A DNA stretch of 64,000 nucleotides, taken from the NCBI GenBank assembly GCA_030524745.1, contig JAUNGC010000008.1:1-64000 (forward strand). Direction: 5' to 3'. Below the pieces are notes generated by a model. The model was not told the DNA's origin. It worked only from the letters and a program-made list of their open reading frames with translations, and searched no databases. Below are positions 37,038 through 48,051 of the stretch, one piece after another. The stretch comes from Eubacteriales bacterium (GTDB taxonomy: Bacteria; Bacillota; Clostridia; Lachnospirales; Lachnospiraceae). The translations under genes were made by a program, and so were the position numbers. The stretch's first letter is position 1; the number at the start of each line of letters is the position of its first letter.

Positions 37038-37994
37038 ATGAAAATGACAAAAAAGAAAGTCGCAATCGTAGGATGCGGTCTGGTCGGATCGGCTACCGCA
37101 TTCAGCCTGGAAACTCAGGGAATCTGTGATGAGATTATGATGATAGATATCAATGAGGAGCGGGCGCTGGGAGAAATGCTGGATCTGCACGATTCCATCG
37201 AATATCTTGGGCGCAACGTGAGAGTGAAAACCGGCACTTATGCGGAGTGCGGAGATATGGATATTATCGTCGTGACGGCAGGGGCGCCCCCGAGAAAGGG
37301 TCAGACCCGTCTGGATACGCTGGAGGCCAGCGCCGGCATCTGCAGATCTATTGTAAAGCCGATCATGGAAAGCGGTTTTGACGGAATCTTCCTCATCATT
37401 TCCAACCCGGTTGATATCATTGCCCACTATGTCTATAAACTGTCCGGTCTGCCCAAAAATCAGGTCATCGGAACAGGTACTGCCATTGATTCCGCCCGCC
37501 TGAAAAATTTCATCGGCCAACTGGTCAACGTGGATCCCAGAAGCGTGCATGCCTATTCCATGGGCGAGCACGGAGATTCCCAGATGGTTCCCTGGTCTAC
37601 GGTTACCATTGCGGGAAAGCCGTTTTTTGACGTTATCGCAGACAATAAAGGGATGGTAGGCGATGTGGATCTGGATGAACTGGTGAAGAAAACCGCGGGA
37701 GAAGGCTGGGAAATTCTGAACCGCAAGGGCACTACCTGTTATGGCATTGCGACGGCATGTGCAGGCATCATTAAGGCCATTTTGAACGATGAAAACCGCA
37801 TCATCCCTGTTTCCACGCTTCTGGAAGGAGAATACGGGGAGTCGGATGTGTTTGCAGGCGTTCCCGTGGTGCTCAACAGAAGCGGCGCGTCGGATGTGCT
37901 GGAAATTCATATGACGCCGGGAGAACTGACCCGCTTTAAAGAGTCCACAAAGCTGATTCGGGAATATACGGACAAGATTATGGAGGCATTATGA
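37038..37994 (+). CDS. L-lactate/malate-family dehydrogenase of uncertain substrate
   Basis: A 318-residue NAD-dependent 2-hydroxyacid dehydrogenase. It has the N-terminal [11 protein letters not shown], the catalytic Asp and Arg in [10 protein letters not shown], the active-site His in GEHGDSQ, and the threonine of KGTTCYGIA. Most such enzymes are L-lactate dehydrogenases. The substrate-specificity position, Gln in lactate and Arg in malate dehydrogenases, falls in [10 protein letters not shown] on a proline. The substrate may therefore not be pyruvate. It begins 17 bases after proA and overlaps pepT by four bases. Confidence 0.85.
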   Translation: MKMTKKKVAIVGCGLVGSATAFSLETQGICDEIMMIDINEERALGEMLDLHDSIEYLGRNVRVKTGTYAECGDMDIIVVTAGAPPRKGQTRLDTLEASAGICRSIVKPIMESGFDGIFLIISNPVDIIAHYVYKLSGLPKNQVIGTGTAIDSARLKNFIGQLVNVDPRSVHAYSMGEHGDSQMVPWSTVTIAGKPFFDVIADNKGMVGDVDLDELVKKTAGEGWEILNRKGTTCYGIATACAGIIKAILNDENRIIPVSTLLEGEYGESDVFAGVPVVLNRSGASDVLEIHMTPGELTRFKESTKLIREYTDKIMEAL

Positions 37995-39235
37995 CCAGCG
38001 TTATAGAAAAATTTTTAAGATATGTGAAAATAGACACGCAGTCCGCGGAGAATCAGGAATGTTTTCCCAGCACCGAAAAGCAGAAAAATCTCGGCAGACT
38101 GCTGGCTGAGGAATTAAAGGCCATGGGCGCGTCGGATGTTGTGTTCGATGAAACGTATTGCTATGTATATGCGACCATTCAGTCCAATCTTCCGGACAAA
38201 AATGCGGCGCCGGTGATCGGTTTCATTTCCCATATGGACACTTCTCCGGCAGTCAGCGGGAAGGATGTAAAGCCGCGCATCGTGGAAAACTATTCCGGCG
38301 GGGATATCCTGTTAAACGAGGCGCAGAATATCGTCCTTAGCAGGGCGGAAAATCCGGAACTGGATCGTCTGGTGGGAAAAAGTCTGATTGTCACCGACGG
38401 CACCACGCTTCTGGGCGCGGACGATAAGGCCGGCGTGGCGGAAATTATGACGCTGGCAGAATATCTGCTGACCCACCCCGAAGCGGAGCACGGAACGGTC
38501 CGGATCGGATTTACGCCGGATGAGGAAGTGGGACAGGGCGTGGATCACTTCGATGTGGAAGCTTTCGGCGCGGATTTCGCTTATACTGTGGACGGCGGCG
38601 AACTGGGCGAACTGGAATATGAAAATTTCAACGCGGCGGGCGTAAAGCTGATCGTGAACGGCTGCAGCGTGCATCCCGGCAGCGCAAAAAACAAAATGTT
38701 AAACGCGGTATTGCTGGCGCAGGAGTTCCAGAGTCTGCTTCCTGTCCAGGAAGCGCCGGCGTTTACGGAAGGCTATGAAGGATTTTTCCATCCCGATTCC
38801 ATAAGCGGCAGCGTGGAGCGGGTGGTTGTGGATTACATCATCCGCGATCATTCCAGAGAAAAATTTGAACAGAAGAAAGCGCTGTTTTTGAAATGCGCAC
38901 AGTTTTTAAATGAGAAATACGGCAGAAAAATATTTGAAGTGCAGATGAAAGACAGCTATTATAATATGAAGGAAAAAATCCTTCCCGATAACGCGCATCT
39001 GATCGACAATGCGGTAAAGGCGATGGAAATGGCGGGCGTTGCGCCTAAGATCTCTCCGATCCGCGGCGGCACCGACGGCGCGAGGCTTTCCTTCATAGGA
39101 CTTCCCTGTCCGAATCTGTGCACGGGAGGCGCGAATTTCCATGGGCGTTTTGAGTACGCCTGCGTGGAATCCATGGAGAGCTGCGTGGAAATCCTGAAAA
39201 ATATCGTGTCCCTTTATGCGGGGAATCCCGATTAA
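37991..39235 (+). CDS. pepT: peptidase T (tripeptidase)
   Basis: PepT removes the N-terminal residue from tripeptides in the cytoplasm. The M20 metallopeptidase layout is clear in 414 residues: the metal ligands lie in [34 protein letters not shown] and NFHGRFE. It overlaps the dehydrogenase by ATGA and ends just before a strong terminator, so it is the last gene of this transcript. Confidence 0.95.
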   Translation: MTSVIEKFLRYVKIDTQSAENQECFPSTEKQKNLGRLLAEELKAMGASDVVFDETYCYVYATIQSNLPDKNAAPVIGFISHMDTSPAVSGKDVKPRIVENYSGGDILLNEAQNIVLSRAENPELDRLVGKSLIVTDGTTLLGADDKAGVAEIMTLAEYLLTHPEAEHGTVRIGFTPDEEVGQGVDHFDVEAFGADFAYTVDGGELGELEYENFNAAGVKLIVNGCSVHPGSAKNKMLNAVLLAQEFQSLLPVQEAPAFTEGYEGFFHPDSISGSVERVVVDYIIRDHSREKFEQKKALFLKCAQFLNEKYGRKIFEVQMKDSYYNMKEKILPDNAHLIDNAVKAMEMAGVAPKISPIRGGTDGARLSFIGLPCPNLCTGGANFHGRFEYACVESMESCVEILKNIVSLYAGNPD

Positions 39236-39249
39236 ACGTTATGGAAATG

Positions 39250-39293
39250 TAACCCTGATAGGAAGCGATTCTACATATCAGGGTTATTTTTTT
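39250..39293 (+). terminator. terminator after pepT
   Basis: Perfect 11-base arms TAACCCTGATA (39250-39260) and TATCAGGGTTA (39276-39286) with a 15-base loop, followed directly by seven T. It separates the proline/peptide operon from miaB and the mutSL block. The rest of the 136-base gap, to 39371, is AT-rich and holds the ribosome-binding site GGAAGG of miaB. Confidence 0.95.
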
Positions 39294-39371
39294 GAAAATT
39301 CGCCTTCATTGATTTTTACGATTATATATGGTATATTTAAGAGTACGATTTTGAGCGAAGGGAAGGTAAAA

Positions 39372-40841
39372 ATGAAAAACAACGCAGAACTGGAATCCGT
39401 CCTGGAAAAGATTGACTTAAGCGACCCCATACCGGCACAGGAGCACGCGCGCCAGTATTACTTCATAAAGAAAGCAAGAACCTATGTGGAAAAAGAGGCC
39501 GAACGATTGGGCAGAAAACCCACCTGCTGCGTCAACACCTTCGGCTGCCAGATGAACGCCCGGGACTCCGAGAAGCTTTCCGGCATTCTGGAAGCGGCGG
39601 GTTATGAACTGACCGACGACGAAACGGCGGACTTTGTCATCTACAACACCTGCACGGTGCGGGACAACGCGAACCAGAGGGTATACGGAAGACTGGGCTT
39701 TTTAAACAGTATGAAAAAGAAAAACCCTCATAAGAAAATCGCGCTGTGCGGCTGCATGATGCAGGAACCCACCGTGATCGAAAAAATTCAGAAAAGCTAC
39801 CGTTTTGTGGATTTGATTTTCGGCACCCATAATATTTTCAAATTTCCGGAACTGTTATGCGGCATGTTTGAGAACGACCGGATGTTGATCGATATCTGGA
39901 AGGACACGGATCAGATCGTGGAGGATCTTCCGGTGGAGCGCAAATATCCTTTCAAATCCGGCATCAACATCATGTTTGGCTGCAACAATTTCTGCAGCTA
40001 CTGTATCGTTCCCTATGTGCGGGGAAGAGAGAGGAGCCGGGAACCGAAGGATATTATACGGGAAATCGAAGGCCTTGTGGCGGACGGCGTGGTGGAAATC
40101 ATGCTGCTGGGTCAGAATGTGAATTCTTACGGAAAAAATCTGGAGAATCCCATCAGCTTTGCACAGCTTTTGCAGGAAGTGGAAAAAATTGAAGGGCTTG
40201 AACGGATTCGTTTTATGACCTCCCATCCGAAGGATCTGTCGGATGAACTGATCGAGGTGATGAAGCATTCCAAAAAGATCTGCCGTCATCTGCATCTGCC
40301 GCTGCAGTCCGGTTCCACCCGAATTTTAAAGGAAATGAACCGGCGTTATACAAAGGAGCAGTATCTGGATCTGGCACTGAAAATCAAGCGGGAAATTCCG
40401 GATATTTCCCTGACCACGGATATCATCGTGGGCTTTCCCGGAGAGACGCCGGCTGATGTGGACGAGACCATCGACGTGATCAACCGGGTGAAATTTGATA
40501 ACGCATTCACCTTCATTTATTCCAAACGGACCGGCACGCCGGCTGCCGCGTTTGAAAATCAGGTGCCGGAAGAGGTGATAAAAGAAGGCTTCGACCGGGT
40601 ATTAAAGACGGTGCAGGATACGGCCAGAGAGCAGGTCGCAAGACTGGAAGGACAGACGCTGCCAGCATTGGTGGAAGAAGTCAACGAGCAGGACAGTTCC
40701 CTTTTGACCGGAAGGCTTTCCAACAATACGATCGTCCATTTTCCGGGCGATCCTGCGCTGATCGGAACGATTGTGGACGTGGTGCTGGAAGAATGCCATG
40801 GTTTTTACTATACCGGGCGTCTGTGCAGCGATTTGTCATAA
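39372..40841 (+). CDS. miaB: tRNA-2-methylthio-N6-dimethylallyladenosine synthase MiaB
   Basis: MiaB is a radical SAM enzyme that methylthiolates i6A37 in tRNA. The N-terminal UPF0004 domain carries three cluster cysteines (NTFGCQMNARDS, YNTCTVRDNA, CGCMMQ). The radical SAM motif is CNNFCSYC, and a C-terminal TRAM domain follows. The protein is 489 residues from ATG 39372; an open frame reaches back to 39216 but would cross the terminator. It is followed by mutS, mutL and miaA, so both steps of the ms2i6A37 modification are in one block. Confidence 0.96.
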   Translation: MKNNAELESVLEKIDLSDPIPAQEHARQYYFIKKARTYVEKEAERLGRKPTCCVNTFGCQMNARDSEKLSGILEAAGYELTDDETADFVIYNTCTVRDNANQRVYGRLGFLNSMKKKNPHKKIALCGCMMQEPTVIEKIQKSYRFVDLIFGTHNIFKFPELLCGMFENDRMLIDIWKDTDQIVEDLPVERKYPFKSGINIMFGCNNFCSYCIVPYVRGRERSREPKDIIREIEGLVADGVVEIMLLGQNVNSYGKNLENPISFAQLLQEVEKIEGLERIRFMTSHPKDLSDELIEVMKHSKKICRHLHLPLQSGSTRILKEMNRRYTKEQYLDLALKIKREIPDISLTTDIIVGFPGETPADVDETIDVINRVKFDNAFTFIYSKRTGTPAAAFENQVPEEVIKEGFDRVLKTVQDTAREQVARLEGQTLPALVEEVNEQDSSLLTGRLSNNTIVHFPGDPALIGTIVDVVLEECHGFYYTGRLCSDLS

Positions 40842-40883
40842 GGCAAAGCCGCAACGTTTGACAGAAGATAAGGAGAGACACAA

Positions 40884-43547
40884 ATGACGGAAATGACCCC
40901 TATGATGCAGAAGTATCTGGAGACAAAACAGCAGTATCCGGACTGTATTCTGTTTTACCGGCTGGGCGATTTTTATGAAATGTTTTTTGAGGATGCAAAG
41001 ACCGCGTCCCGGGAACTGGAAATTACGCTGACAGGAAAGAACTGCGGACTGGAAGAACGGGCGCCTATGTGCGGCATTCCCTATCATGCGGTGGAAGGAT
41101 ATTTGACCAAGCTGGTCAATAAAGGCTATAAAGTGGCGATCTGCGAGCAGATGGAAGACCCGAAGCTGGCAAAAGGGCTGGTGAAGCGGGAAGTGGTGCG
41201 GATCGTGACGCCCGGCACCAATTTGAATGTGCAGGCGCTGGAAGAGACGAAGAATAACTTTTTGATGTGTATTGCCTATTTTACCGGAAAGATCGGGATT
41301 TCCATCGCGGACGTCACCACAGGCGACTATTATGTGACGGAGGTGGAAGACTTAAAAAAGCTTCTGGATGAAATCAACAAATATCATCCTTCCGAAATCA
41401 TCTGCAACGACGCCTTTCTGGTGAGCGGTATGGATCTGGACGATCTGCGCACCCGGCTTTCCATTACGATTTATTCGCTGGATCCGCATTATTTCGACGA
41501 AGATCTGTGCAGGAAATGTCTGCAAAAGCATTTTCATGTTTCCACTTTAACGGGGCTGGGCGTGGAGGAATTCCAAAGCGGCCTTGTCGCGGCGGGAGGA
41601 TTGATGCAGTATCTGTATGATACCCAGAAAAATTCGCTGGCCCATTTTACTCATTTGTATCCCTATCTGTCCAGCCGCTTCATGCTGCTGGATTCTTCCA
41701 CGCGCCGCAATCTGGAACTGACGGAAACCCTCCGGGAAAAGCAGAAAAGAGGGTCTCTTTTGTGGGTGCTGGACAAAACGAAGACTGCCATGGGGGCAAG
41801 AATGCTGCGCAGCTATATCGAACAGCCTCTGATCAACAAAGAGGAAATGGAAGAACGGCTGGACGCGGTGGAGGAACTCTCGAAAGAACCGATGTCCAGA
41901 GAAGAACTGCGGGAATACTTGAATCCGATCTACGATATGGAACGCCTTCTGGGAAAGGTCAGCTATAAGACGGCCAATCCCAGAGATCTGATCGCGTTTG
42001 CCAGTTCCATGGAAATGATCCCGCCCATCAAAACGGTTCTGAAGGACTTTAAGGCAAAACAGCTTTCCGGGATAGAAGAGGATCTGGACGATCTTTCCGA
42101 TCTTTTCGATCTGATCAGCCGCTCGATCACGGAGGAACCGCCGATTTCCATCCGGGAAGGCGGACTCATTAAGGAGGGCTTCGACGAAACGATCGATCAG
42201 TTAAGGGCCGCCAAGACCGAAGGCAAAAACTGGTTGGCCCAACTGGAAGAAAAGGAGCGGGAACGCACCGGCATCAAAAATCTGCGAATCAAATTCAATA
42301 AAGTGTTCGGCTATTATCTGGAAGTGACCAATTCTTATAAGAATCTGGTGCCGGATGATTATATGCGCAAGCAGACGCTGGCGAATGCGGAACGCTATAC
42401 CACGCCGCGGCTGAAGGAACTGGAAGATATGATCTTAAACGCGGAGGACAAGCTGACCGCGCTGGAATATGATAAATTCTGCGAAGTGCGGGATACGATT
42501 GCGGCGCAGATCGAGCGGATTCAGCGCACGGCCAAGGCGGTTGCGCGGCTGGACGTGTTTGCTTCCCTGTCCCTTGTGGCGGAACGTTATCACTATGTGC
42601 GCCCGACCCTCAATGAAAAGGGGATCATTGATATCAAGGACGGCAGACATCCGGTGGTGGAACGGATGATCGAGAACGATATGTTCATTGCAAATGATAC
42701 CTATCTGGATAATCAAAAGCATTGTATCGCCGTCATTACCGGGCCGAATATGGCGGGAAAATCCACCTATATGCGGCAGACCGCGCTGATCGTTCTGATG
42801 GCGCAGATCGGCAGCTTTGTGCCGGCGAAAACGGCGAATATCAGCATTGTGGACCGGATTTTTACCCGCGTGGGAGCGTCGGACGATCTGGCCAGCGGTC
42901 AGTCCACCTTCATGGTGGAGATGAACGAGGTGGCAAACATTCTGCGCAACGCCACGTCCAAAAGCCTGCTGGTGCTGGACGAAATCGGCAGGGGAACTTC
43001 CACCTTTGACGGCCTTTCTATCGCCTGGGCCGTGATCGAGCATATCAGCAACCGGAAGATTCTGGGCGCGAAGACGCTTTTTGCCACCCATTATCATGAA
43101 TTGACGGAACTGGAAGGAAAAATCAACAATGTGAACAATTACTGCATCGCGGTCAAGGAAAAGGGGGACGATATCGTTTTCCTGCGCAAAATCATAAAGG
43201 GCGGCGCGGACAAGAGTTACGGCATTCAGGTGGCCAAGCTTGCCGGCGTGCCGGATATGGTCATCGACCGGGCAAAGGAGATCGTGGAGCAGCTTTCGGA
43301 TAACGACATTACGGAGAAAGTGCAGAGCATTTCCGTGGATATGGACGCGCCTGCGAAGAAGCAGAAGCACTACGACGAGGTGGATCTGGAGCAGATTTCC
43401 CTGTTCGATACGGTCAAAGATGAAGATGTGCTGGAAGAATTGAAAAATGTGGAGATCAGCACCATGATGCCCCTGGATGCGTTAAACACCCTGTACCGGC
43501 TTCAGAATAAGCTGAAAAACCGGTGGGGCAGCGACAATCAGAACTGA
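40884..43547 (+). CDS. mutS: DNA mismatch repair protein MutS
   Basis: MutS recognises mismatches. The 887-residue protein has the mismatch-wedge motif GDFYEMF near residue 28, the connector and lever regions, and the ATPase with Walker [12 protein letters not shown] near 620 and Walker [16 protein letters not shown]. The C-terminal part includes the hinge-like tail (LEQISLFD). It is 42 bases after miaB and is followed by mutL, the classic order. Confidence 0.97.
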   Translation: MTEMTPMMQKYLETKQQYPDCILFYRLGDFYEMFFEDAKTASRELEITLTGKNCGLEERAPMCGIPYHAVEGYLTKLVNKGYKVAICEQMEDPKLAKGLVKREVVRIVTPGTNLNVQALEETKNNFLMCIAYFTGKIGISIADVTTGDYYVTEVEDLKKLLDEINKYHPSEIICNDAFLVSGMDLDDLRTRLSITIYSLDPHYFDEDLCRKCLQKHFHVSTLTGLGVEEFQSGLVAAGGLMQYLYDTQKNSLAHFTHLYPYLSSRFMLLDSSTRRNLELTETLREKQKRGSLLWVLDKTKTAMGARMLRSYIEQPLINKEEMEERLDAVEELSKEPMSREELREYLNPIYDMERLLGKVSYKTANPRDLIAFASSMEMIPPIKTVLKDFKAKQLSGIEEDLDDLSDLFDLISRSITEEPPISIREGGLIKEGFDETIDQLRAAKTEGKNWLAQLEEKERERTGIKNLRIKFNKVFGYYLEVTNSYKNLVPDDYMRKQTLANAERYTTPRLKELEDMILNAEDKLTALEYDKFCEVRDTIAAQIERIQRTAKAVARLDVFASLSLVAERYHYVRPTLNEKGIIDIKDGRHPVVERMIENDMFIANDTYLDNQKHCIAVITGPNMAGKSTYMRQTALIVLMAQIGSFVPAKTANISIVDRIFTRVGASDDLASGQSTFMVEMNEVANILRNATSKSLLVLDEIGRGTSTFDGLSIAWAVIEHISNRKILGAKTLFATHYHELTELEGKINNVNNYCIAVKEKGDDIVFLRKIIKGGADKSYGIQVAKLAGVPDMVIDRAKEIVEQLSDNDITEKVQSISVDMDAPAKKQKHYDEVDLEQISLFDTVKDEDVLEELKNVEISTMMPLDALNTLYRLQNKLKNRWGSDNQN

Positions 43548-43563
43548 CGGCAGCGATACGGCG

Positions 43564-43586
43564 ACAGTTCGGCCCGGCTGAACTGT
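43564..43586. repeat. short inverted repeat between mutS and mutL
   Basis: ACAGTTC (43564-43570) and GAACTGT (43580-43586) pair perfectly around GGCCCGGCT. No T-run follows, so it is not a terminator. It lies just upstream of the mutL ribosome-binding site and may have no function. Confidence 0.4.
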
Positions 43587-43608
43587 TACAGAAAGGCACG
43601 GTTATAAA

Positions 43609-45612
43609 ATGGCAGAAATTGCAGTTCTTGACAGCAAAACGATCGATCATATTGCGGCGGGCGAAGTGGTGGAGAGGCCTGCCAGCGTGGTAAAAGAACT
43701 GGTGGAAAACGCCTGCGATGCGGGCGCGACGGCGGTCACGGTGGAAATTAAAGACGGCGGCACCACCTTCATCCGGGTGACGGACAACGGCTCCGGCATC
43801 GAAAAAAGCCAGGTGCAAAAAGCTTTTCTGCGCCATGCCACCAGCAAAATCAGAAATGTGGAAGATTTAACCTGCATCCGCAGCATGGGATTCCGCGGCG
43901 AGGCGCTTTCTTCCATATCAGCCGTGGGCATGGTGGAAATGATTACCAAAACCAGGGACGCCCTGACAGGCGTGCGCTATTGCATCGAGGGAGAGCGGGA
44001 ACGGGATTTTGCCGAGGTTGGAGCGCCGGACGGCACGACAATCATCATCCGGGATTTGTTCTTCAATACGCCGGCCCGGCGGAAATTTTTAAAAACGCCC
44101 GCTACAGAAGGGGGCTATGTGGCCGATCTGATGGAGCATATGGCGCTGGCGAGGCCGGATGTTTCCTTTCAGTTTCTGATCAACCGCCAGACCCGCTTTT
44201 CCACCTCCGGAAGCGGCGACTTAAAAGAAGTGGTCTACCGCATTTATGGCAGGGAAATCGCAAAAGAGATTTTTCCTTTCTGCGCGGAGGAAAACGGCAT
44301 AAAGGTGGAAGGACTTCTGGGAACGCCCCAGCTTGTCCGCCCGAACCGGAATTTTGAATTTTTCTTTGTAAACAACAGATATATCAAGAGTCAGATTTTA
44401 TCCAAAGGGTTGGAAAATGGATATCAGTCCTGGCTGATGCAGCATAAATTTCCGATGGCGTTTCTGCACTTTACGATCGATACGGAGAACGTGGACGTCA
44501 ACGTTCATCCTTCCAAAATGGAAGTGCGGTTTTCCGACAACCAGCAGATCTTTGACTTTTTAAGCCGCCGCGTGCAGGAGGCGCTGCACGGCAGGGAGAT
44601 GATTCCGGCCGTGACCCTGTCAGAAGAGAAAACAAAACCGGCCGAAGCCGCGCCCGCGCCTGAGAACACACAGGAAAAAACATTGGCGCAGGAGACGAAA
44701 ACCGCGCAAATGGAAGCGCAGAAGCTGGCGCAACAGCTTCTTTCCATGCCCCGGCCAACTGCAGGCTCCGGACAGGAGCAGCGGCGCATGTCTGATACAG
44801 TACAAAGAACAGCCGCACCGGAAGGCTCCCCTTCCGGGCAGCCCGCCCAACCGCAGCAGCAGCAAAAAAGTCTGCCGCCTCAGCCAAAAAGGTTGCCGCC
44901 GCAACCTTTTGAAAAAAAGCGGCTGGAAGCGATGGTGAAGGAGGAACGGCTGGAATACGAAACAAAAGCGCCGGAAATCGCTAATGCGAAGCAGATGGAT
45001 CTTTTTGAGGAGCGGATTCTTTCCCGGAAAGCGGTGCAGCAATATCAGATCATCGGCCAGATATTCGATACCTATTGGATCGCTTCTTATCAGGATAAAA
45101 TGATTCTGATTGACCAGCATGCCGCCCATGAAAAAGTGAAATATGAAGTGCTGATGAAGAAGCTGCGGGAAGGTAAGGCTGACAGCCAGAATCTCATGCC
45201 GCCCGTGATTGTGACGCTTTCCAATCCGGAGGCGGAACTGTTAAAGCGATATCAGGAATATTTTTTGCAGATCGGATTTGAGATCGAGCCTTTCGGCGGC
45301 AATTCCTATGCGATCCGCAGCGTGCCCTGCGATCTGTACGGCAATTTGAGCGGCGAACTTCTGCAGGAAATCTTAAACGAACTGGTGTCGGAACAAAAGC
45401 CCGGCACGCCGCAGGCGGTTTCGGAGCGGATTGCGACGATGGCGTGCAAGTCCGCAGTGAAGGGAAATCACAGGATGGACAAGGCTGAAATGGAGGAACT
45501 TCTGGAACAGCTTCTTGCGCTGGACAATCCCTATCATTGTCCCCACGGAAGGCCGACCATGATTACGATGACGAAGCAGGAACTGGAAAAGAAATTTAAG
45601 AGGATCGTATGA
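43609..45612 (+). CDS. mutL: DNA mismatch repair protein MutL with endonuclease motif
   Basis: The 667-residue protein has the GHKL ATPase part (about 1-330; NACDAGA near 33, GFRGEAL near 96). A Pro/Gln/Ala-rich linker (about 340-450) and a C-terminal dimerisation domain (about 475-667) follow. The C-terminal domain carries DQHAAHEKVKYE near 501, which matches the DQHA(X)2E(X)4E motif of MutL proteins with nicking activity. Such proteins cut the error-containing strand in species without MutH. The gene overlaps miaA by four bases. Confidence 0.96.
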   Translation: MAEIAVLDSKTIDHIAAGEVVERPASVVKELVENACDAGATAVTVEIKDGGTTFIRVTDNGSGIEKSQVQKAFLRHATSKIRNVEDLTCIRSMGFRGEALSSISAVGMVEMITKTRDALTGVRYCIEGERERDFAEVGAPDGTTIIIRDLFFNTPARRKFLKTPATEGGYVADLMEHMALARPDVSFQFLINRQTRFSTSGSGDLKEVVYRIYGREIAKEIFPFCAEENGIKVEGLLGTPQLVRPNRNFEFFFVNNRYIKSQILSKGLENGYQSWLMQHKFPMAFLHFTIDTENVDVNVHPSKMEVRFSDNQQIFDFLSRRVQEALHGREMIPAVTLSEEKTKPAEAAPAPENTQEKTLAQETKTAQMEAQKLAQQLLSMPRPTAGSGQEQRRMSDTVQRTAAPEGSPSGQPAQPQQQQKSLPPQPKRLPPQPFEKKRLEAMVKEERLEYETKAPEIANAKQMDLFEERILSRKAVQQYQIIGQIFDTYWIASYQDKMILIDQHAAHEKVKYEVLMKKLREGKADSQNLMPPVIVTLSNPEAELLKRYQEYFLQIGFEIEPFGGNSYAIRSVPCDLYGNLSGELLQEILNELVSEQKPGTPQAVSERIATMACKSAVKGNHRMDKAEMEELLEQLLALDNPYHCPHGRPTMITMTKQELEKKFKRIV

Positions 45613-46568
45613 TGCGGGAAAAAGAGATGCAGAAGCTTCCTTTGATTGTTTTGACCGGACCGACCGCAGTCGGAAAAACGGCGCTTTCCGTGAAGCTGGC
45701 AAAAGCGGTGAACGCAGAGATTATTTCCGCCGATTCCATGCAGGTATACCGTCATATGGATATCGGCTCCGCAAAAGTGACAAAGGAAGAAATGGATGGG
45801 GTTTGTCATCATCTGATCGATGTGCTGGAACCGGAAGAAGAATTTAATGTGGTGCTGTTTCAGAAGCTGGCCAGAGAAGCGATTGCGGATATTGTGAGCC
45901 GGGGAAAGCTGCCGCTGCTCGTCGGAGGCACGGGTTTTTATATCCAGTCCGTGCTTTATGACATCGATTTTACCGAGACAGAGGAAAACGATGCTTTCCG
46001 CAAAGAACTGGAAGCGTTTGCCAAAAAAGAAGGCGCGCAGAAGCTGCATGACAGGCTGGCGGCGGTGGATCCAAAGGCCGCGGAGCAGATTCATCCCAAT
46101 AACGTGAAGCGTGTCATCCGGGCGCTGGAATTCTATGAACAGACCGGCTCGCAGATTTCCCTTCACAACGAGACGGAACGGCAGAAGGAACCGGCGTACC
46201 GCGCAAAATATTTTGTTTTGACGGATGACCGGGCCAAAATGTATGAACGCATCGACCGCCGGGTGGACGCCATGATGGAAGCCGGACTGGTGGAGGAAGT
46301 GCGGGCGCTTCGGGACAGAGGGCTGAAAAGGGACATGGTTTCCATGCAGGGATTGGGTTATAAGGAAATATTGGCCTTTCTGGACGGAGAATACGATCTG
46401 GAACGGGCCGTTTACTTAATCAAGCGGGATACCCGGCATTTTGCCAAACGCCAGCTCACCTGGTTCAAACGTGAAAAAAATGTGATCTGGGTTGACAGAG
46501 GGCAGTTTTTGGATGAAAATAACATTCTACAGTTTTTGACCTGCCAGGTGGAGGAATTGAGACAATGA
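45609..46568 (+). CDS. miaA: tRNA dimethylallyltransferase MiaA
   Basis: MiaA transfers a dimethylallyl group to A37 of tRNAs that read UNN codons; MiaB then adds the methylthio group. The 319-residue protein has GPTAVGKTALS near residue 16, ISADSMQVYRHMDIGSAK and VGGTGFYIQ. The start ATG 45609 overlaps the mutL stop, and the gene itself overlaps the next by four bases, so translation is coupled along the block. Confidence 0.96.
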   Translation: MMREKEMQKLPLIVLTGPTAVGKTALSVKLAKAVNAEIISADSMQVYRHMDIGSAKVTKEEMDGVCHHLIDVLEPEEEFNVVLFQKLAREAIADIVSRGKLPLLVGGTGFYIQSVLYDIDFTETEENDAFRKELEAFAKKEGAQKLHDRLAAVDPKAAEQIHPNNVKRVIRALEFYEQTGSQISLHNETERQKEPAYRAKYFVLTDDRAKMYERIDRRVDAMMEAGLVEEVRALRDRGLKRDMVSMQGLGYKEILAFLDGEYDLERAVYLIKRDTRHFAKRQLTWFKREKNVIWVDRGQFLDENNILQFLTCQVEELRQ

Positions 46569-47911
46569 CAAATGATCTTTCGCAGGAAAGCATGCGCGAC
46601 ATGTATGCTTCCATGGGAATTTCTGAAAAGATATACGAATACGGGGAAAGGACGCTTCAAACGCTGGAGAAGCGTTTTTTGCAGATTGACAAAAGAGCGG
46701 AATATAACCAGTTGAAGGTGGTAAAAGCCATGCAGGACTGCAAGGTGAGCGAAGCCTGTCTTCTGGGAACCACCGGTTACGGCTACAACGATCTGGGAAG
46801 GGAAACGCTGGAAGCGGTATATGCGGCGGTGTTTCATGCGGAGGACGCCCTGGTGCGGCCACAGATCACCTGCGGCACCCACGCGCTGGCTCTGGCGCTG
46901 ATGAGCAATCTGCGCCCCGGAGATGAACTTTTGTCTCCCGTGGGAAAGCCCTATGACACGCTGGAAGAGGTCATCGGCATCCGGGAGTCCAAAGGCTCCT
47001 TAAAGGAATACGGAATCAGCTACCGCCAGGTTGATTTAAAGGAGGACGGAAGTTTTGACTGGGAGGGCATCCGGGCGGCGATCGGGCCGAAGACCAGACT
47101 TGCCACCATTCAGCGTTCCAAAGGCTACCAGACAAGACCGACCCTTTCAGTGGCGCAGATCGGTGAGCTGATCGCTTTTATTAAGGGAATCAAACCGGAT
47201 GTGATCTGTATGGTGGACAACTGCTACGGAGAATTTACGGAAACCATAGAGCCTACGGATGTGGGGGCGGATATGTGCGTCGGCTCTCTCATCAAAAATC
47301 CCGGCGGCGGACTGGCGCCGATCGGCGGTTATATTGTAGGAAAAAAAGAGTGCGTGGAAAATGCGGCCTACCGGCTGACTTCTCCGGGACTCGGCAAAGA
47401 AGTGGGCGCTTCCTTAAACGCGCTGCCTTCCTTTTATCAGGGCCTGTTTCTGGCCCCCACGGTGACGGCGGGGGCTTTAAAGGGCGCGATTTTTGCGGCC
47501 AATCTCTATGAAAAGCTGGGATTTAAAGTGGTTCCGGACGGACAGACCATGCGTCACGATATCATACAGGCGGTGGAATTCGGTACGCCGGAAGGACTGA
47601 TCGCTTTTTGCGAGGGCATTCAATATGCCGCTCCGGTGGACAGCTTTGTGACCCCCGAGCCTTGGGATATGCCGGGTTATGACAGCCAGGTCATCATGGC
47701 GGCAGGCGCCTTTGTGTCAGGTTCGTCCATCGAGTTGTCTGCGGACGGCCCATTAAAGCCGCCCTACGCGGTCTATTTTCAGGGAGGGCTGACCTGGCAG
47801 CACGCCAAATTCGGCATTTTAAAATCCCTGCAGCGCTGTATGGACAAAGGCGTATTTCCCCGTGAAAAAATAGATGCTTTTTTATCGGACAGCGGGCAAA
47901 CTGTCGTATGA
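46565..47911 (+). CDS. methionine gamma-lyase family PLP protein (YnbB type)
   Basis: A 448-residue PLP-fold type I protein of the family once called aluminium-resistance protein (COG4100, YnbB). The cofactor lysine lies in SLIKNPGGGLAP, with MVDNCYGEF before it. Members are found directly after miaA in many Firmicutes, as here, with a four-base overlap. The family is annotated by homology as a methionine or cystathionine lyase, but the substrate is unsettled. Confidence 0.9.
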   Translation: MTNDLSQESMRDMYASMGISEKIYEYGERTLQTLEKRFLQIDKRAEYNQLKVVKAMQDCKVSEACLLGTTGYGYNDLGRETLEAVYAAVFHAEDALVRPQITCGTHALALALMSNLRPGDELLSPVGKPYDTLEEVIGIRESKGSLKEYGISYRQVDLKEDGSFDWEGIRAAIGPKTRLATIQRSKGYQTRPTLSVAQIGELIAFIKGIKPDVICMVDNCYGEFTETIEPTDVGADMCVGSLIKNPGGGLAPIGGYIVGKKECVENAAYRLTSPGLGKEVGASLNALPSFYQGLFLAPTVTAGALKGAIFAANLYEKLGFKVVPDGQTMRHDIIQAVEFGTPEGLIAFCEGIQYAAPVDSFVTPEPWDMPGYDSQVIMAAGAFVSGSSIELSADGPLKPPYAVYFQGGLTWQHAKFGILKSLQRCMDKGVFPREKIDAFLSDSGQTVV

Positions 47912-47972
47912 CGGAACTGATTTTGACAAAAAAGGGCGGAATTTGCCTCTTCCGGTCGGACGATGCGAAAAA

Positions 47973-48007
47973 AATTCCCTTTTGTTTCTATACAGAAAAA
48001 GGGAATT
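47973..48007. repeat. inverted repeat that fits a minus-strand terminator
   Basis: AATTCCCTTTT (47973-47983) pairs perfectly with AAAAGGGAATT (47997-48007). On the + strand no T-run follows. On the minus strand the stem is followed by a run of T (the complement of the A-run at 47968-47974), so it would terminate antisense transcripts. The 140-base gap between the PLP gene and the DUF4321 gene otherwise shows TTGACA at 47923-47928 without a good -10 partner, and TATGAT at 48015-48020 without a good -35 partner. Confidence 0.55.
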
Positions 48008-48051
48008 ATGTTAATATGATAGAAGTTTCAAATACAAAAGGATAACAGAAA

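Noticed and set aside
39216..39371. Extended N-terminus for miaB
   Set aside because: It would read through the strong pepT terminator; the product from 39372 has a good ribosome-binding site and the normal length.
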